Counted from the stretch's first letter, positions 1 through 9,373 are shown. The stretch is 64,000 nucleotides of DNA from Streptomyces sp. WZ.A104 (GCF_002382885.1 NZ_NWVL01000014.1:1-64000), one strand, 5' to 3'. Notes: generated from the sequence alone by a model not told the origin. Translations and numbers: made by a program.

Positions 1-353
1 AGGCGGCGGGTGTCGACGAGGACGACGGCGCCGATGGCGCCGCGGACCAGGTCGTCCCACATGAACCAGAAACGGTCCTGACCGGGCGTGCCGAACAGGT
101 ACAGGATCAGGTCCTGGTCGAGCGTGATGCGGCCGAAGTCCATGGCGACGGTCGTCGTCGTCTTGTCCCCGGTGTGGGTCAGATCGTCGATGCCCGCGGA
201 CGCGGACGTCATGACGGCTTCGGTGCGCAGCGGGTTGATCTCCGAGACGGCACCGACGAACGTGGTCTTGCCCACGCCGAAGCCGCCCGCCACCACGATC
301 TTCGCCGAGGTGGTGGCGCGGCCCGTACCGCCGCTAGAGCTTGCGAAGTCCAC
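1..353 (-). CDS. cvnD: Conservon GTP-binding protein CvnD (3' end outside window)
   Basis: Ras/MglA-like small GTPase, last gene of the cvnABCD conservon. The visible N-terminal ~117 residues start at GTG 353 and contain a P-loop (GGFGVGKTT, about residues 22-30) and a G3-like FGTPGQDRF motif. The start overlaps the end of cvnC by 20 bases, so the two are probably translationally coupled. Conservon GTPases are thought to act with the upstream sensor kinase, roadblock protein and DUF742 protein in a membrane-associated complex resembling eukaryotic GPCR signalling. The C-terminus lies left of base 1. The family call is secure; the specific conservon number (cvn1) rests on synteny with gltX and ndgR. 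Confidence 0.9.
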   Translation of the reverse strand, partial: MDFASSSGGTGRATTSAKIVVAGGFGVGKTTFVGAVSEINPLRTEAVMTSASAGIDDLTHTGDKTTTTVAMDFGRITLDQDLILYLFGTPGQDRFWFMWDDLVRGAIGAVVLVDTRR

Positions 354-741
354 TGAGCACCCTTTCGAGCAGTGTCACATCCGGCGCGCCGCCGGTCTCT
401 CCGTTGCCCGGCTGGTGAATGGCCACCATGCCGGCTTCCGCCAGGTCCGCCACCAGGATCCGGGCGACGCCGAGCGGCATCGACAGCAGCGCCGACACCT
501 CCGCCACCGACTTGACCTCACGGCAGAGGTGGCAGATCCGCTGGTGCTCGGGGAGCAGGGTCCCCAGGTGCGCCGGGTCTGCCGTCGTGCTGACCAGCGC
601 CTCTATCGCGAGCTGGTAGCGCGGCCGGGTGCGGCCGCCGGTCATGGCATAGGGGCGAACCAGCGGCTGGTCGCCTTCCCCGTCGTACGACGCGTGGTGC
701 AGTGCGCCGTACGGATCGGGTGAGGCGGGTGGCGGGGTCAT
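334..741 (-). CDS. cvnC: Conservon DUF742 protein CvnC
   Basis: DUF742 family protein of 135 aa, third gene of the conservon. The start is ATG 741, with a clean GGAGG just upstream; an in-frame extension to 786 exists but lacks that support. The sequence has the typical VRPYAMTGGRT segment near the N-terminus and a winged-helix-like LPEHQRICHLC...SVAEVSALL...GVARILVADLAEAG core. This type of protein is thought to bridge the roadblock protein and the GTPase. It overlaps cvnD by 20 bases and is separated from cvnB by about 135 bases, which hold no gene. Confidence 0.93.
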   Translation of the reverse strand: MTPPPASPDPYGALHHASYDGEGDQPLVRPYAMTGGRTRPRYQLAIEALVSTTADPAHLGTLLPEHQRICHLCREVKSVAEVSALLSMPLGVARILVADLAEAGMVAIHQPGNGETGGAPDVTLLERVLSGLRKL

Positions 742-876
742 GAATCCTCCGGGCGTGACAGCAGGTTCTCGGCTTGCCGTCTGCAAGGGGCCGGTGGGGG
801 GACTGAAGCGGCCCGTCGGGTGAGGGTTGTGGGCATTACCTGGGGGGATCGTGTCGTGAATCCGCTGGAAGGCTGC

Positions 877-1299
877 CTAGTGGAGCAGACTGCCTTGGAG
901 CTCGGCGCGGAGGTCGGGCGTGAGGACGGTGCCCGCACGGTCGACAAGGAGGGCCATTTCGTACCCGACCAGACCGATGTCGGCGTCCGGGTGGGCGAGA
1001 ACGGCCAGTGAGGAACCGTCGGAGATGGACATGAGGAAGAGGAATCCCCGCTCCATCTCCACAACTGTCTGACTCACGGCGCCGCCCTCGAAGATCCGGG
1101 ACGCGCCGGCGGTCAGCGACGTCAGCCCGGACGCCACGGCGGCGAGCTGGTCGGCGCGATCGCGCGGGAATCCTTCGGACATCGCCAGCAGCAGGCCATC
1201 GGCGGAGACCACCACCGTGTGGGACACCCCTGGGGTGTTGTCCACGAAGTTGGTGATCAGCCAGTTCAGATTCTGTGCGGCCTGACTCATCGGGCTCAA
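877..1299 (-). CDS. cvnB: Conservon roadblock/LC7 protein CvnB
   Basis: Roadblock/LC7-domain protein (about 140 aa), second gene of the conservon and a probable partner or regulator of the GTPase CvnD. The whole protein is one roadblock fold, with the conserved VSADGLLLAMSEG strand-turn and DQLAAVASGLTSL helix. Two starts are possible. TTG 1299 directly abuts the cvnA stop codon and has AGGAG six bases upstream. ATG 1290 gives the usual MSQAAQNLNW start but sits 15 bases from that AGGAG. In either case cvnB is translated from the cvnA message. Confidence 0.93.
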   Translation of the reverse strand: MSPMSQAAQNLNWLITNFVDNTPGVSHTVVVSADGLLLAMSEGFPRDRADQLAAVASGLTSLTAGASRIFEGGAVSQTVVEMERGFLFLMSISDGSSLAVLAHPDADIGLVGYEMALLVDRAGTVLTPDLRAELQGSLLH

Positions 1300-4200
1300 C
1301 TAACGCTCCTGCTGGTGAGTGGGGCCGAGATGGATGCTGCCGGTCGACGGGCCGTTGTTGGCCTGCCGACCCTGCTGGATGCCCCGGCGGAGATTGGTGA
1401 GACGACCGCGTACGTCATCGGGCGCACGCGAGACCTGTGGTCCGGACTGGTGATTCTGCTGCTGAGCCGTCCCCGGAACCAAATTGGCGCGGGGAACCCG
1501 GCGGGGCAGCCCGGATGTGGTGACCCCGCCGGCGGCGGGCTTCTTGACCCGCTCGGCCTGTCGTACGAGTTCGTCGTTGGGCGAAGCGCGCCAGGAGCTG
1601 GTGACCGGGGCGTCGTCCGCACCGCGCTGAGGCAGCGGCGGAACGGGTGCGCCGGTGGGCTCCGGAGTCACGGGCGCCTGCGGCTCGGCGGACTGCTGGC
1701 CGCCCTGTCCCGGACCGTGGAACCAGTTGGTCTCCAGGGTGTCGTACAGCGGCGTACGGCCGTCCCCGGGACCGGCGGGCGGCAGGGCCTCCGGCTGCTG
1801 GGGCTGGACCGGCAGCGCGGGACGGCGCGGCGTCTCGCCCGCCGGACGCGGCGCACCGAAGTCGTCGCCGTCCAGGCCGCGCTGACGCGGCGCGGGCGGC
1901 TGCTGACCCTGGTCGTACGCGCCCGGGTTCTGCTGGTCCTGGTTCTGCTGGAGCGGGACGCCGAAGTCGGGCCGCGCGAACTGCGCGGTGCTCGCCGGGT
2001 CCTGGCCCTGCGGGCTCTGCTGCGGGTACGGACGGCCCTGCGGCGCCGAGAAGTCGGGCCGGGCGAACTCGGAGGTCGCGCCGGGGCCCTGGTGGTCGTC
2101 CAGCGGCTGCCGCTGGTTCGGCTGGTCGCCCTGGGCACCGAACCCCTGGTCCTGACCGGGTTCCGCCGGCCGGGCGAACTGCCCCGTCGCGTCGTGCTCG
2201 TCGTGACCGCGCGGAGCGTCGGCTCCCCAGCTGGTGGTCGCCGGGCGCTGCGGCTGCGGGTTGCCCCCGGGCAGCTCGGCACGCGGACCGCCGGGCGGCG
2301 GCAGCTGACGGCCGGGGCCGCCGGGCTGCTGGAATCCGCCCGGCTCCTGGCGGGGCTGCTGAGCCTGCTGGTTCTGGGGCGCGCCCGGGCCCTGCTGGTT
2401 CTGCTGGGCCTGCTGGTTCTGCGGCGCGAACTGGTTCGTACGGCCGTTCTGGCCGGGGGTGGCCGGAGCGCCGTGACCGAACAGGTTCGGCTGGCCCGCG
2501 TCGTTACGGCCCTGGGCGTCACCCTGGCCACCCTGAGGACCGCTGTGGGCACCGCCCTGGCCGCCTCGGGCGCCGAGCCGGGCGCTGTTGCCGAAGGCGC
2601 CGGAGAGGCCGCCGCCCTGGCGCTGCGGTTCCTGGCCCGGGGCTGGGAAGTCCTGGCCGCGGCCGCCGTTGTTCGGCTGTCCACCGTTCTGCGGGCCCTG
2701 CGCCCGGCCCGGTCCGCTGTCACGGGCGGGCAGAGCCGCCCGCGGACCCGAGCCCGCGCCGACCTGGCCGCGCTGCGCGCCCGGCCCGGAGCCGAGGCCC
2801 TTGGACCCCGGTCCGCCGGGGCCGCCGCCGAGGCCCGGACGCTGTCCGTTGCCCGCGCCGTTGCCCGTGAGCAGGCCGCCGGGGGCGCCGCCGGGCTGCT
2901 GGCCGGAGCCCTGCTTGGACGGCGGCTGCTTGCCGCCGTGCGCGACGTCGACAGGCAGCATGACGAGTGCCGTCGTACCGCCGGAGTCGGAGGGGCGCAG
3001 CTGGATCCGGATGCCGTGACGCAGCGACAGCCGGCCGACCACGAACAGACCCATGCGGCGGGAGACCGAGACGTCCACGGTCGGCGGCTGCGCGAGCCGC
3101 TCGTTGATCGCGGCGAGGTCCTCGGGGGAGAGGCCGATGCCGGTGTCGTGGATCTCGACGAGCACGCGGCCGTCGGGCAGCGCGTGACCGGTGACCCGGA
3201 CCTTCGTCTGCGGCGAGGAGAACGACGTGGCGTTCTCCAGCAGCTCGGCGAGCAGGTGCACGAGGTCGTTGACGACGCGTCCGGCGACCTCGGTGGCGGG
3301 CACCGCGGACAGCTCGATGCGCTCGTACTGCTCCACCTCGGAGGCGGCGGCGCGGAGCACGTCGACCAGCGGGACGGGGCGGGTCCACCGGCGGCCCGGC
3401 TCCTCGCCCGCGAGGACGAGGAGGTTCTCGCCGTTACGGCGCATACGGGTCGCGAGGTGGTCGAGCTTGAAGAGGGAGGAGAGCTGGTCCGGGTCGGCCT
3501 CGCGGGACTCCAGTTCGGAGATGAGCGAGAGCTGACGCTGGATGAGGCCCTGGGAGCGGCGCGAGAGGTTGGTGAACATCGCGTTGACGTTGCCCCGCAG
3601 AAGGGCCTGCTCGGCGGCGAGGCGGACGGCCTCGCGGTGCACGTCGTCGAAGGCCGCGGCCACCTGGCCGATCTCGTCCCGGGAGTGCACGCCGACGGAC
3701 TCGACGGAGGTGTCGACGTCCTGCGGGTCGGTCTCGGAGAGCTGCTTGACGAGCTCGGGCAGCCGGTCCTGGGCGACCCGGGTGGCGGTGTCCTGGAGGC
3801 GGCGCAGCGAACGGATCATGGAGCGGGCCACCACGAAGGCACCGACGAGCGAGACACCGAGCACGATGAGGATGACCGCACCGTTGATGATCGCGTCGCG
3901 CTGGGAGGCCTGCCGCAGCTCACGGGCCTTGGCCTCCATGTCGCTGAGGAGGGTGGCCTCGATGTTCTCCATGACGTTGATCTTGATGGTGCTCTGGTCG
4001 TACCAGTCGAGGTACGACCGGACCAGCTTGCCCTCGATGTCGTTCGTGGTGTTGAGGACGCGCTTGGCGTACATGTTCCCGGCGTTGATCTCCGGGTTCC
4101 CGTTGTCCAGGGACCTCATGAGCTCTTCGGCGCTCTCGCCGGTCGTGCCGTAGATCGTCTTGAACGAGCGTATCGCCCGGCCTTCTTTTTCGAGCGCGTT

Positions 4201-5082
4201 CTTTCCGAACTGCCGGTCGTTCGGGTTGAGGTGCGGGTCCTTGACCTGGCCGCCCGGGAGCGCCGCGGCGATGATCGCGCGCTGCACCGAGGCGTATTCC
4301 TTGGCGGAGGAGAACGCCGCCAGGGCCCGGGTCCGCTTGATCATGTCCGGGTTGCTGGTCGCCTGGGCCATGTCCTGCGAGAGGCTCAGCAGCGAGGTGA
4401 TCAGCTGGCTGTACTGGTCGATGGTGTTGAGGCTCGGTGTGTCCTCTTCGTACGCCGTCTTGCGGATCGTACGGATGGTGCCGAGCTGGGAGGCGATCGA
4501 CGAGATGCTCGCGTGGATGCTCTCCAGCGCCTCGTCGCCCTCGGAGTCACCGATCGAGTCGGTCTCGTTCAGGAAGGCGTCCGTGGCCCGGTCGGTCTTG
4601 TCCCGGGGGCCGGTGACCTTGTAGTCGGTCGGCTTGGACTTGTTGGACAGCGGACCGGCCGACTGGTCGCGCTCGACCTGGAGCGCCTGGGCGAGCGTGG
4701 TCGCCTGCTTGGTCATCTTCGTCAGCAGCTGCATGTGCTCCAGCTGCTGCATGTCGTTCATCGACTCCTGGATCCGCAGACCGCCGAGGCTGGTCGCGGC
4801 GACCACCGGGAGGGCGAGGAGCGAGACCAGTCGCGTACTGATGCGCCAGTTACGGAGCGCTATTCGCGAGCCCGTGTCGACCGGGCCGCGGGAGGAGGCG
4901 GACGTGTTCGGCTCCGCACCGCCGCCCGTCGTGGAGCCCGGGCGCTGCGCGCTGTCGCTGTTGTCGCCGGCACCGGCCGGCCCGGGGTTCTGGGCGTGCT
5001 GGGGCGAGGAACCGCGGTCGGTCCCGCCGCGCGGCTCCTGTTCCGCCGGAGCGCTGCCATCCCTCTTGAAACGTCCCTGCAC
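1300..5082 (-). CDS. cvnA: Conservon sensor histidine kinase CvnA (NIT-HAMP-HATPase)
   Basis: Nitrate/nitrite-sensor-like kinase of 1260 aa, first gene of the conservon. GTG 5082 was chosen because it gives the usual start of this family (QGRFKRDG) and has AGAGG 11 bases upstream; the frame stays open to 5304. Order: disordered 70-aa cytoplasmic head, TM1 about 84-103, extracytoplasmic NIT-type helical sensor about 105-390, TM2 about 395-419, HAMP, a kinase region with LLENATSF (N box, about 610) and DTGIGL (G box, about 645), then a 500-residue Gln/Pro/Gly-rich tail. No canonical H-box histidine is evident before the ATPase domain, as usual for conservon kinases. Likely a membrane signal input for CvnBCD. 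Confidence 0.93.
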   Translation of the reverse strand: MQGRFKRDGSAPAEQEPRGGTDRGSSPQHAQNPGPAGAGDNSDSAQRPGSTTGGGAEPNTSASSRGPVDTGSRIALRNWRISTRLVSLLALPVVAATSLGGLRIQESMNDMQQLEHMQLLTKMTKQATTLAQALQVERDQSAGPLSNKSKPTDYKVTGPRDKTDRATDAFLNETDSIGDSEGDEALESIHASISSIASQLGTIRTIRKTAYEEDTPSLNTIDQYSQLITSLLSLSQDMAQATSNPDMIKRTRALAAFSSAKEYASVQRAIIAAALPGGQVKDPHLNPNDRQFGKNALEKEGRAIRSFKTIYGTTGESAEELMRSLDNGNPEINAGNMYAKRVLNTTNDIEGKLVRSYLDWYDQSTIKINVMENIEATLLSDMEAKARELRQASQRDAIINGAVILIVLGVSLVGAFVVARSMIRSLRRLQDTATRVAQDRLPELVKQLSETDPQDVDTSVESVGVHSRDEIGQVAAAFDDVHREAVRLAAEQALLRGNVNAMFTNLSRRSQGLIQRQLSLISELESREADPDQLSSLFKLDHLATRMRRNGENLLVLAGEEPGRRWTRPVPLVDVLRAAASEVEQYERIELSAVPATEVAGRVVNDLVHLLAELLENATSFSSPQTKVRVTGHALPDGRVLVEIHDTGIGLSPEDLAAINERLAQPPTVDVSVSRRMGLFVVGRLSLRHGIRIQLRPSDSGGTTALVMLPVDVAHGGKQPPSKQGSGQQPGGAPGGLLTGNGAGNGQRPGLGGGPGGPGSKGLGSGPGAQRGQVGAGSGPRAALPARDSGPGRAQGPQNGGQPNNGGRGQDFPAPGQEPQRQGGGLSGAFGNSARLGARGGQGGAHSGPQGGQGDAQGRNDAGQPNLFGHGAPATPGQNGRTNQFAPQNQQAQQNQQGPGAPQNQQAQQPRQEPGGFQQPGGPGRQLPPPGGPRAELPGGNPQPQRPATTSWGADAPRGHDEHDATGQFARPAEPGQDQGFGAQGDQPNQRQPLDDHQGPGATSEFARPDFSAPQGRPYPQQSPQGQDPASTAQFARPDFGVPLQQNQDQQNPGAYDQGQQPPAPRQRGLDGDDFGAPRPAGETPRRPALPVQPQQPEALPPAGPGDGRTPLYDTLETNWFHGPGQGGQQSAEPQAPVTPEPTGAPVPPLPQRGADDAPVTSSWRASPNDELVRQAERVKKPAAGGVTTSGLPRRVPRANLVPGTAQQQNHQSGPQVSRAPDDVRGRLTNLRRGIQQGRQANNGPSTGSIHLGPTHQQER

Positions 5083-5663
5083 TAGCGTCGCAACCTCTGG
5101 ACCAGGCGTTCCACCCGCGTAAACGGACAGAACGGTGTCGGCGTCGTGGGGCGCTGGACGCGCCCCCTTGATGGTCGTTGAGTGACCGGCGAACTCCCCC
5201 TCCCGCCGCCACTCGGCGCTGCGTTGCGCCCTGCGCGCCGGCACTTGAAACCCGCGGCGGTGCGTGGAATTCCAGCACAGTGCCGGATCTCCAACAAGGC
5301 CCATGTACCGGGCTGTGACCTGGGTGACACGTTGTGATGAGTGAGTAACAAGGAGTGGAGAGGGATCGTGGGTAAAGCGGACTATTGGGGACGAGTCCCT
5401 TAGGGGTGGGGGGTGTCCCAGTCGCGATGATCAGGAGCGGAATGGTGGATTCAGTGATGCAATGTCCGTTTCCTGCGCCGTGGCCAGCTGTCCGGAATGG
5501 GTTAATTGTCGATTAGTTCGTGAGCAAACTCACATGATGATCGTCGCCTCATCCCGGCTTCGGCGGGGAACCGGATGTTTAGCCTGACGCTTTACAGGGA
5601 TGGCGAATCCGACAAGCCGGCGCCGCCGATGCGGCGCCCGTACGAACAGGGTCCTGACGGCAG
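5083..5663. other. Gene-free 5' region between cvnA and the peptide ORF
   Basis: No convincing gene is seen in these 580 bases. G+C is locally lower than in the flanking genes around 5330-5540. A short inverted repeat GTGAG-CAAA-CTCAC lies at 5520-5533 and could be an operator or a promoter-proximal element for either the leftward conservon or the rightward small ORF. The far-left part may be the untranslated leader of cvnA. Confidence 0.5.
5520..5533. promoter_or_regulatory. Inverted repeat GTGAG-N4-CTCAC
   Basis: Two perfect 5-base arms separated by CAAA, in an A/T-richer stretch 144 bases upstream of the 60-aa ORF and about 440 bases upstream of cvnA. The form resembles a short operator half-site pair. 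The binding protein is unknown. Confidence 0.3.
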
Positions 5664-5846
5664 ATGAAGACGACGACGATGTTCCGCAACATTGCCAACC
5701 CCCGGCGCACCACGCTGGCGCACCTCAAGGACGCCCAAGCGCTGCAGACGCCCCTCCAGCCGGAGCACGCCGCCGACCTGCCCGCCGTGACGGCCAACCC
5801 GCGTCGCACCATCCTCATGGACGCCCCGGTAACGGTCGCCCGGTAG
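5664..5846 (+). CDS. Small conserved-looking peptide with duplicated ANPRRT motif
   Basis: Predicted 60-aa cytosolic peptide of unknown function. The motif ANPRRTTL near residue 11 recurs as ANPRRTIL near residue 45, with a polar, Ala/Gln-rich linker between. There is no signal peptide, membrane segment or cysteine. ATG 5664 has only a weak AGGG upstream, and ATG 5679 (MFRN) is an alternative. Third positions are mostly G/C, as in real genes here. It sits alone between the leftward conservon and the FAH gene, in the place where S. coelicolor also carries a small gene (recalled). Function is not assigned. Confidence 0.55.
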   Translation: MKTTTMFRNIANPRRTTLAHLKDAQALQTPLQPEHAADLPAVTANPRRTILMDAPVTVAR

Positions 5847-6103
5847 CGGCCCCGCGAAGGGCGAGGCTGTGCCCCTCATCGGCGCCAGCGCCTCGCCCGG
5901 CCCGGATCGCCCCGTCACGCCGTCCAGCACGCACGCTCGCGGCGTCGGCCGAACGCCCTGGTAGCTCCGCTACGAGAGCCTTCGGCCGCCTTGCGATCGC
6001 ACGCACTGGACGACGCTCCTTTTGGGGCGATCCGCGCCGGGCGAGGCGCTAGCCTGGAGCGTCAGTCTTCAGTCAGCCAGCAAGTGAGGGGCGACAGCAT
6101 CCC

Positions 6104-6889
6104 GTGCGCATCGCCAGGTTCTCCATCGACGGCAATGTCGCCTTCGGCGCCGTCGAGGGACAGGGCACCGTGGAATCCGGTGACCTCGTCCTCGACATCA
6201 TCAAGGGCATTCCGTACGCCGACTTCGAGCTCTCGGGCACCAAGGTCCCGCTGAACAAGGTCCGTCTGCTGCCCCCCGTGCTCCCCAACAAGGTCGTGGC
6301 CATCGGCCGCAACTACGCGGAGCACGCCGCCGAGCTCGGCCACGAGGTCCCCGAGGCGCCGATCACCTTCTTCAAGCCCACCACCTCGGTGATCGGCTCC
6401 GGCGACGCGATCGAGTACCCCTCCTTCTCCAGCGAGCTGCACCACGAGGCCGAGCTGGCCGTGGTCATCGGGCGTATGTGCCGCGAGGTCCCCCGCGAGC
6501 GCGTCAAGGACGTCGTCTTCGGCTACACCTGCGCCAACGACGTCACCGCCCGCGACGTGCAGAAGCGCGAGAAGCAGTGGGCCCGCGCGAAGGGCTTCGA
6601 CACCTCCTGCCCGCTGGGCCCCTGGGTGGAGACCGACGCGGACCCCCACGACCTCACCATCCAGGCGACGGTCAACGGCGAGCAGCGACAGCTCGGCCGC
6701 ACGAGCGACATGGTCCGCTCCGTCGAGGACCTGATCGTCCACATCACGGAGGCCATGACACTCCTCCCGGGCGACGTGATCCTCACCGGGACCCCCGCAG
6801 GGGTCGGCCCCCTGCACGTCGGCGACGAGGTCGCCGTCACCATCGAAGGCATCGGCACTCTCACCAACAAGGTGATCAAGCGTGGCTAA
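6104..6889 (+). CDS. Fumarylacetoacetate hydrolase family protein
   Basis: FAH-superfamily enzyme of 261 aa, about the usual length of the FAHD1/acylpyruvase-type members. Family features are the [13 protein letters not shown] segment, the metal-binding acidic pair in [23 protein letters not shown], and the [16 protein letters not shown] loop. Such enzymes hydrolyse or decarboxylate beta-diketo acids or oxaloacetate; the substrate cannot be read from sequence. GTG 6104 lies about 12 bases after GAGGGG. The gene overlaps the start of gltX by 8 bases, indicating one transcript. This FAH-gltX pairing is common in Streptomyces. Confidence 0.92.
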   Translation: MRIARFSIDGNVAFGAVEGQGTVESGDLVLDIIKGIPYADFELSGTKVPLNKVRLLPPVLPNKVVAIGRNYAEHAAELGHEVPEAPITFFKPTTSVIGSGDAIEYPSFSSELHHEAELAVVIGRMCREVPRERVKDVVFGYTCANDVTARDVQKREKQWARAKGFDTSCPLGPWVETDADPHDLTIQATVNGEQRQLGRTSDMVRSVEDLIVHITEAMTLLPGDVILTGTPAGVGPLHVGDEVAVTIEGIGTLTNKVIKRG

Positions 6890-8357
6890 CGCACCAGTCC
6901 GTGTACGTTTCTGTCCCTCCCCGACCGGCAACCCCCACGTGGGCCTGGTCCGCACGGCGCTGTTCAACTGGGCCTTCGCCCGGCACCACCAGGGCACCCT
7001 GGTCTTCCGGATCGAGGACACCGACGCGGCGCGCGACTCCGAGGAGTCCTACCAGCAGCTGCTCGACTCGATGCGCTGGCTGGGCCTGGACTGGGACGAG
7101 GGCCCCGAGATCGGCGGCCCGCACGCCCCCTACCGCCAGTCGCAGCGGATGGACCTGTACAAGGACGTCGCCGAGAAGCTGCTCGCCGCCGGGTACGCCT
7201 ACGCCTGCTACTGCACCACCGAGGAGCTGGACACCCGCCGCGACGCCGCCCGCGCCGCGGGCAAGCCGTCCGGTTACGACGGCCACTGCCGCGACCTCAC
7301 CGCCGAGCAGACCGCCGCGTACGAGGCCGAGGGCCGCAGCTCGATCGTCCGCTTCCGGATGCCCGACGAGGCCATCACCTTCACCGACCTGGTCCGCGGC
7401 GAGATCACCGTCCAGCCGGAGAACGTCCCGGACTACGGCATCGTCCGCGCCAACGGGGCCCCGCTCTACACGCTGGTCAACCCGGTCGACGACGCGCTGA
7501 TGGAGATCACCCACGTCCTGCGCGGCGAGGACCTGCTCTCCTCCACCCCGCGCCAGATCGCCCTGTACCGGGCGCTCATCGAGCTGGGCATCGCCAAGGA
7601 CACCCCCGCCTTCGGCCACCTGCCGTACGTCATGGGCGAGGGCAACAAGAAGCTCTCCAAGCGTGACCCGCAGGCCTCCCTCAACCTGTACCGCGAGCGC
7701 GGCTTCCTCCCCGAGGGCCTGCTGAACTACCTCTCGCTGCTCGGCTGGTCGATCGCAGAGGACCGCGACATCTTCTCGGTGGACGAGCTGATCGCCGCGT
7801 TCGACATCAAGGACGTCAACGCCAACCCGGCCCGCTTCGACCTCAAGAAGTGCGAGCACATCAACGCCGAGCACATCCGCATGCTGGATGTGAAGACCTT
7901 CACCGAGGCCTGCGGCCCCTGGCTGAAGGCCCCCTTCGCGCCCTGGGCCCCGGAGGCCTTCGACGCGGAGAAGTGGACGCGGATCGCCCCCTACGCCCAG
8001 ACCCGGGTCACGGTGCTCTCCGACATCACCGACAACGTCGACTTCCTCTTCCTGGACGAGCCGGTCGACGACGAGGCCTCCTGGGCCAAGGCGATGAAGG
8101 GCGACCCGGCCGCGCTCCTGACCACGGCCCGCGCCAACCTGGAGGCGGCCGACTGGGGTGACCCGGAGTCGCTGAAGAACGCCGTCCTCACCGCCGGTGA
8201 GGCCCACGGCCTCAAGCTCGGCAAGGCCCAGGCCCCGGTCCGCGTCGCCGTCACCGGCCGCACCGTCGGCCTGCCGCTCTTCGAGTCCCTGGAGATCCTG
8301 GGCCGCGAGAAGAGCCTGGCCCGGGTGGACGCCGCCCTGGCCAAGCTGGCCGCGTAA
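6882..8357 (+). CDS. gltX: Glutamyl-tRNA synthetase
   Basis: Class I aminoacyl-tRNA synthetase of 491 aa that attaches glutamate to tRNA. The HIGH-type motif is in [10 protein letters not shown] (residues 12-21) and the KMSKS-type motif is KKLSKRD (about 256-262). The C-terminal half is the anticodon-binding helical bundle. Actinobacteria generally lack GlnRS, so this enzyme is expected to be non-discriminating and also make Glu-tRNA(Gln), which GatCAB then amidates (family knowledge). The GTG start at 6882 lies inside the FAH gene. A strong hairpin follows the stop codon. Genes for both of its tRNA substrates lie about 900 bases downstream. Confidence 0.97.
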   Translation: MANAPVRVRFCPSPTGNPHVGLVRTALFNWAFARHHQGTLVFRIEDTDAARDSEESYQQLLDSMRWLGLDWDEGPEIGGPHAPYRQSQRMDLYKDVAEKLLAAGYAYACYCTTEELDTRRDAARAAGKPSGYDGHCRDLTAEQTAAYEAEGRSSIVRFRMPDEAITFTDLVRGEITVQPENVPDYGIVRANGAPLYTLVNPVDDALMEITHVLRGEDLLSSTPRQIALYRALIELGIAKDTPAFGHLPYVMGEGNKKLSKRDPQASLNLYRERGFLPEGLLNYLSLLGWSIAEDRDIFSVDELIAAFDIKDVNANPARFDLKKCEHINAEHIRMLDVKTFTEACGPWLKAPFAPWAPEAFDAEKWTRIAPYAQTRVTVLSDITDNVDFLFLDEPVDDEASWAKAMKGDPAALLTTARANLEAADWGDPESLKNAVLTAGEAHGLKLGKAQAPVRVAVTGRTVGLPLFESLEILGREKSLARVDAALAKLAA

Positions 8358-8371
8358 AGCGACAGGACAGC

Positions 8372-8411
8372 CCGGGAAGGGCCGCAGCCGACCGGCTGCG
8401 GCCCTTCCCGG
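8372..8411 (+). terminator. gltX terminator hairpin
   Basis: A perfect inverted repeat of 19 bases per arm with a 2-base centre, 14 bases after the gltX stop codon. No U-tract follows, which is normal for Streptomyces terminators. Confidence 0.85.
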
Positions 8412-8454
8412 CTTTCCGCTCCGAGGCGGCCGCCGGGCGGCTACCGTGGCGTAC

Positions 8455-9174
8455 ATGCCGATCCGAGCCGTGCTCTGGGACATCGACGACACGATCTTCG
8501 ACTACACGGGTGCCGACCACGCCGGCATGCGGCTCCACCTGGAGAGCACGGGACGGCCCGAGGCGTACGCGTCGGTCGACGAGGCCCTCGCCGCCTGGAG
8601 GGCGATCACCGCCGTGCACTGGGCGCGCGTCGCCGCCGGGGAGACGGACTTCACCGGCCAGCGCCGGGACCGGGTGCGGGACTTCCTCTCGCGGCCCATG
8701 ACGGACGCCGAGGCCGACGCCTGGTTCGCCGGCCACCGGGTCCACTACGAGGCCGCCTGGGAGCTCTTCCCGGACGTGCTGCCGGCCCTGGACCGGCTGG
8801 CCCCCGACTACCGCCACGCGATCCTCTCCAACTCCAGCGCCCACCACCAGCACCGCAAGCTCACCGCGCTGGGTGTCCGCGACCGGTTCGAGGCGATGGT
8901 CTGCGCCGTGGAGCTCGGCATCTCCAAGCCCGAGCCCGGAGCCTTCCACGCGGCCTGCGAGGCACTCGGGCTGGAGCCCCACGAGGTGGCGTACGTGGGG
9001 GACGAGCCGGACATCGACGCGAGCGGGGCCGTGGCCGCCGGACTGACCGGCATCTGGCTCGACCGGCGGGGCCGGGGCGGAAGGCCGGATCTCCTGACGA
9101 TCACCGGACTCGACCGGCTGCCCGGGCTGCTGGCAGGCAATACCCGTTTTGGAGCGCCGGACACCTTCGGGTAA
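8455..9174 (+). CDS. HAD superfamily hydrolase
   Basis: Haloacid dehalogenase-like phosphatase of 239 aa. Motif I is DIDDTIFD at residues 8-15, so the first Asp is the nucleophile; motif II is ILSNSS; motif IV is VGDEPDIDASGA. A helical cap domain (about 20-100) lies between motifs I and II. ATG 8455 was chosen because it puts motif I at the usual distance from the N-terminus; upstream open frame runs into the gltX terminator. Substrate is unknown. The gene ends just where a tRNA-operon promoter begins. Confidence 0.9.
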   Translation: MPIRAVLWDIDDTIFDYTGADHAGMRLHLESTGRPEAYASVDEALAAWRAITAVHWARVAAGETDFTGQRRDRVRDFLSRPMTDAEADAWFAGHRVHYEAAWELFPDVLPALDRLAPDYRHAILSNSSAHHQHRKLTALGVRDRFEAMVCAVELGISKPEPGAFHAACEALGLEPHEVAYVGDEPDIDASGAVAAGLTGIWLDRRGRGGRPDLLTITGLDRLPGLLAGNTRFGAPDTFG

Positions 9175-9177
9175 TGT
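9149..9177 (+). promoter_or_regulatory. Candidate promoter of the tRNA cluster (TTGGAG-N17-TAATGT)
   Basis: The -35 hexamer TTGGAG (9149-9154) and -10 hexamer TAATGT (9172-9177) are separated by exactly 17 bases, fitting the principal sigma factor HrdB. It overlaps the stop codon of the HAD gene and would start transcription about 80 bases before the first tRNA. Confidence 0.6.
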
Positions 9178-9262
9178 TCTTTCTGCGCCGCCCGAGCGGG
9201 ACGGAAGATCCGACCGGGAAGCGCAGACAGAAGTGAAGCCCCCGCCAGGGGTTGCATTTCAG

Positions 9263-9334
9263 TGGGCTATGGTGTAATTGGCAACACTACGGTTTCTGGT
9301 ACCGTCATTCTAGGTTCGAGTCCTGGTAGCCCAG
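9263..9334 (+). tRNA. tRNA-Gln (CTG)
   Basis: 72-base cloverleaf: acceptor TGGGCTA/TAGCCCA, anticodon stem ACGGT/ACCGT, loop TTCTGGT with anticodon CTG (9296-9298), T loop GGTTCGAGTCC. CCA is not encoded. Identical to the copy at 9592-9663. Confidence 0.95.
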
Positions 9335-9373
9335 CGCAACACCAAGCAGTAACCAGCAGTACGAGCAAGACAA

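Noticed and set aside
1219-5085. A rightward open frame of nearly 1300 codons opposite cvnA
   Set aside because: It is the antisense shadow of the G+C-rich cvnA gene; the composition is Arg/Leu/Gly-rich with no domain and no ribosome site.
6876-8492. A leftward frame over gltX
   Set aside because: Antisense of an unambiguous glutamyl-tRNA synthetase gene.
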